A program made the position numbers and the translations under genes. From an uncultured Spirochaetaceae bacterium (GTDB lineage: Bacteria > Spirochaetota > Spirochaetia > Sphaerochaetales > Sphaerochaetaceae), in NCBI GenBank assembly GCA_946414625.1, contig CAMKPI010000033.1, forward strand, positions 1-13,609: a stretch of DNA of 13,609 nt, given 5' to 3'. Position 1 is the first letter of the stretch. The number at the start of each line of letters is the position of its first letter. Below the pieces are notes generated by a model. That model was not told where the DNA came from. It worked only from the letters and a program-made list of their open reading frames with translations, and did not search any database. Shown in pieces: positions 13,571-13,609 of this stretch.

Positions 13571-13609
13571 ATGATCAATGCAATTACTGGTCGTTTGGAA
13601 CATGTGAAC
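13571..13609 (+). CDS. ruvA: Holliday junction helicase subunit RuvA, first 13 codons, cut by window edge
   Basis: An ATG at 13571, after GGGGTAAAGGCTT, opens a frame that reads MINAITGRLEHVN to the window end. RuvA proteins begin with a short Met-Ile-x-x-Ile-x-Gly-x-Leu pattern that starts the OB-fold domain, and this matches. RuvA binds the Holliday junction as a tetramer and loads RuvB. The position downstream of ruvC in the same direction supports the call. Only 13 residues are visible, so it rests on the motif plus gene order. Confidence 0.78.
   Translation, partial: MINAITGRLEHVN

Overview
The window looks like a chromosomal segment of a spirochaete, most likely a Treponema-type host-associated species. 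This is an inference. It rests on the gene content (a BspA/Listeria-Bacteroides-repeat lipoprotein with a loose lipobox and poly-Gly linker, and a membrane-anchored PEGA plus FGE-fold protein) set among housekeeping genes. No rRNA or other diagnostic marker is present. All genes are intact apart from the two cut by the window edges, and there is no transposase, integrase, phage gene or CRISPR array.

Layout: two gene sets diverge from a roughly 0.7 kb intergenic region at about 6369-7065. Leftward (minus strand) run a PEGA/FGE-like membrane protein, smpB, and then the cluster rpsB-tsf-frr-uppS-cdsA (cdsA cut by the left edge). Rightward (plus strand) run the large lipoprotein, lepB, a hemW-like radical SAM gene, yebC, ruvC and the first 13 codons of ruvA (cut by the right edge).

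Function: the leftward cluster links translation (S2, EF-Ts, ribosome recycling factor, and SmpB for trans-translation) to envelope precursor synthesis (undecaprenyl diphosphate synthase, CDP-diacylglycerol synthase). It has a very good promoter at 3977-4005, a long rpsB leader, and two successive hairpins between tsf and frr that could lower expression of the distal genes. The rightward genes comprise a secreted, repeat-rich surface lipoprotein, the general signal peptidase, a HemW-like protein, and the yebC-ruvC-ruvA neighbourhood for Holliday junction processing.

The most unusual content is non-coding. There are 70-bp tandem repeats (4691-4990) between the PEGA/FGE gene and smpB, with a hairpin that is best paired in RNA of the smpB sense. 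There are 64-bp tandem repeats with an internal 11-bp period (6651-6842) between the divergent promoters. The PEGA/FGE gene appears to be transcribed from almost its start codon (leaderless). A structured leader precedes rpsB, and an unusual 368-bp gap separates ruvC from ruvA. I found no convincing new multi-gene system; the repeat arrays and leader architecture are the parts worth following up.
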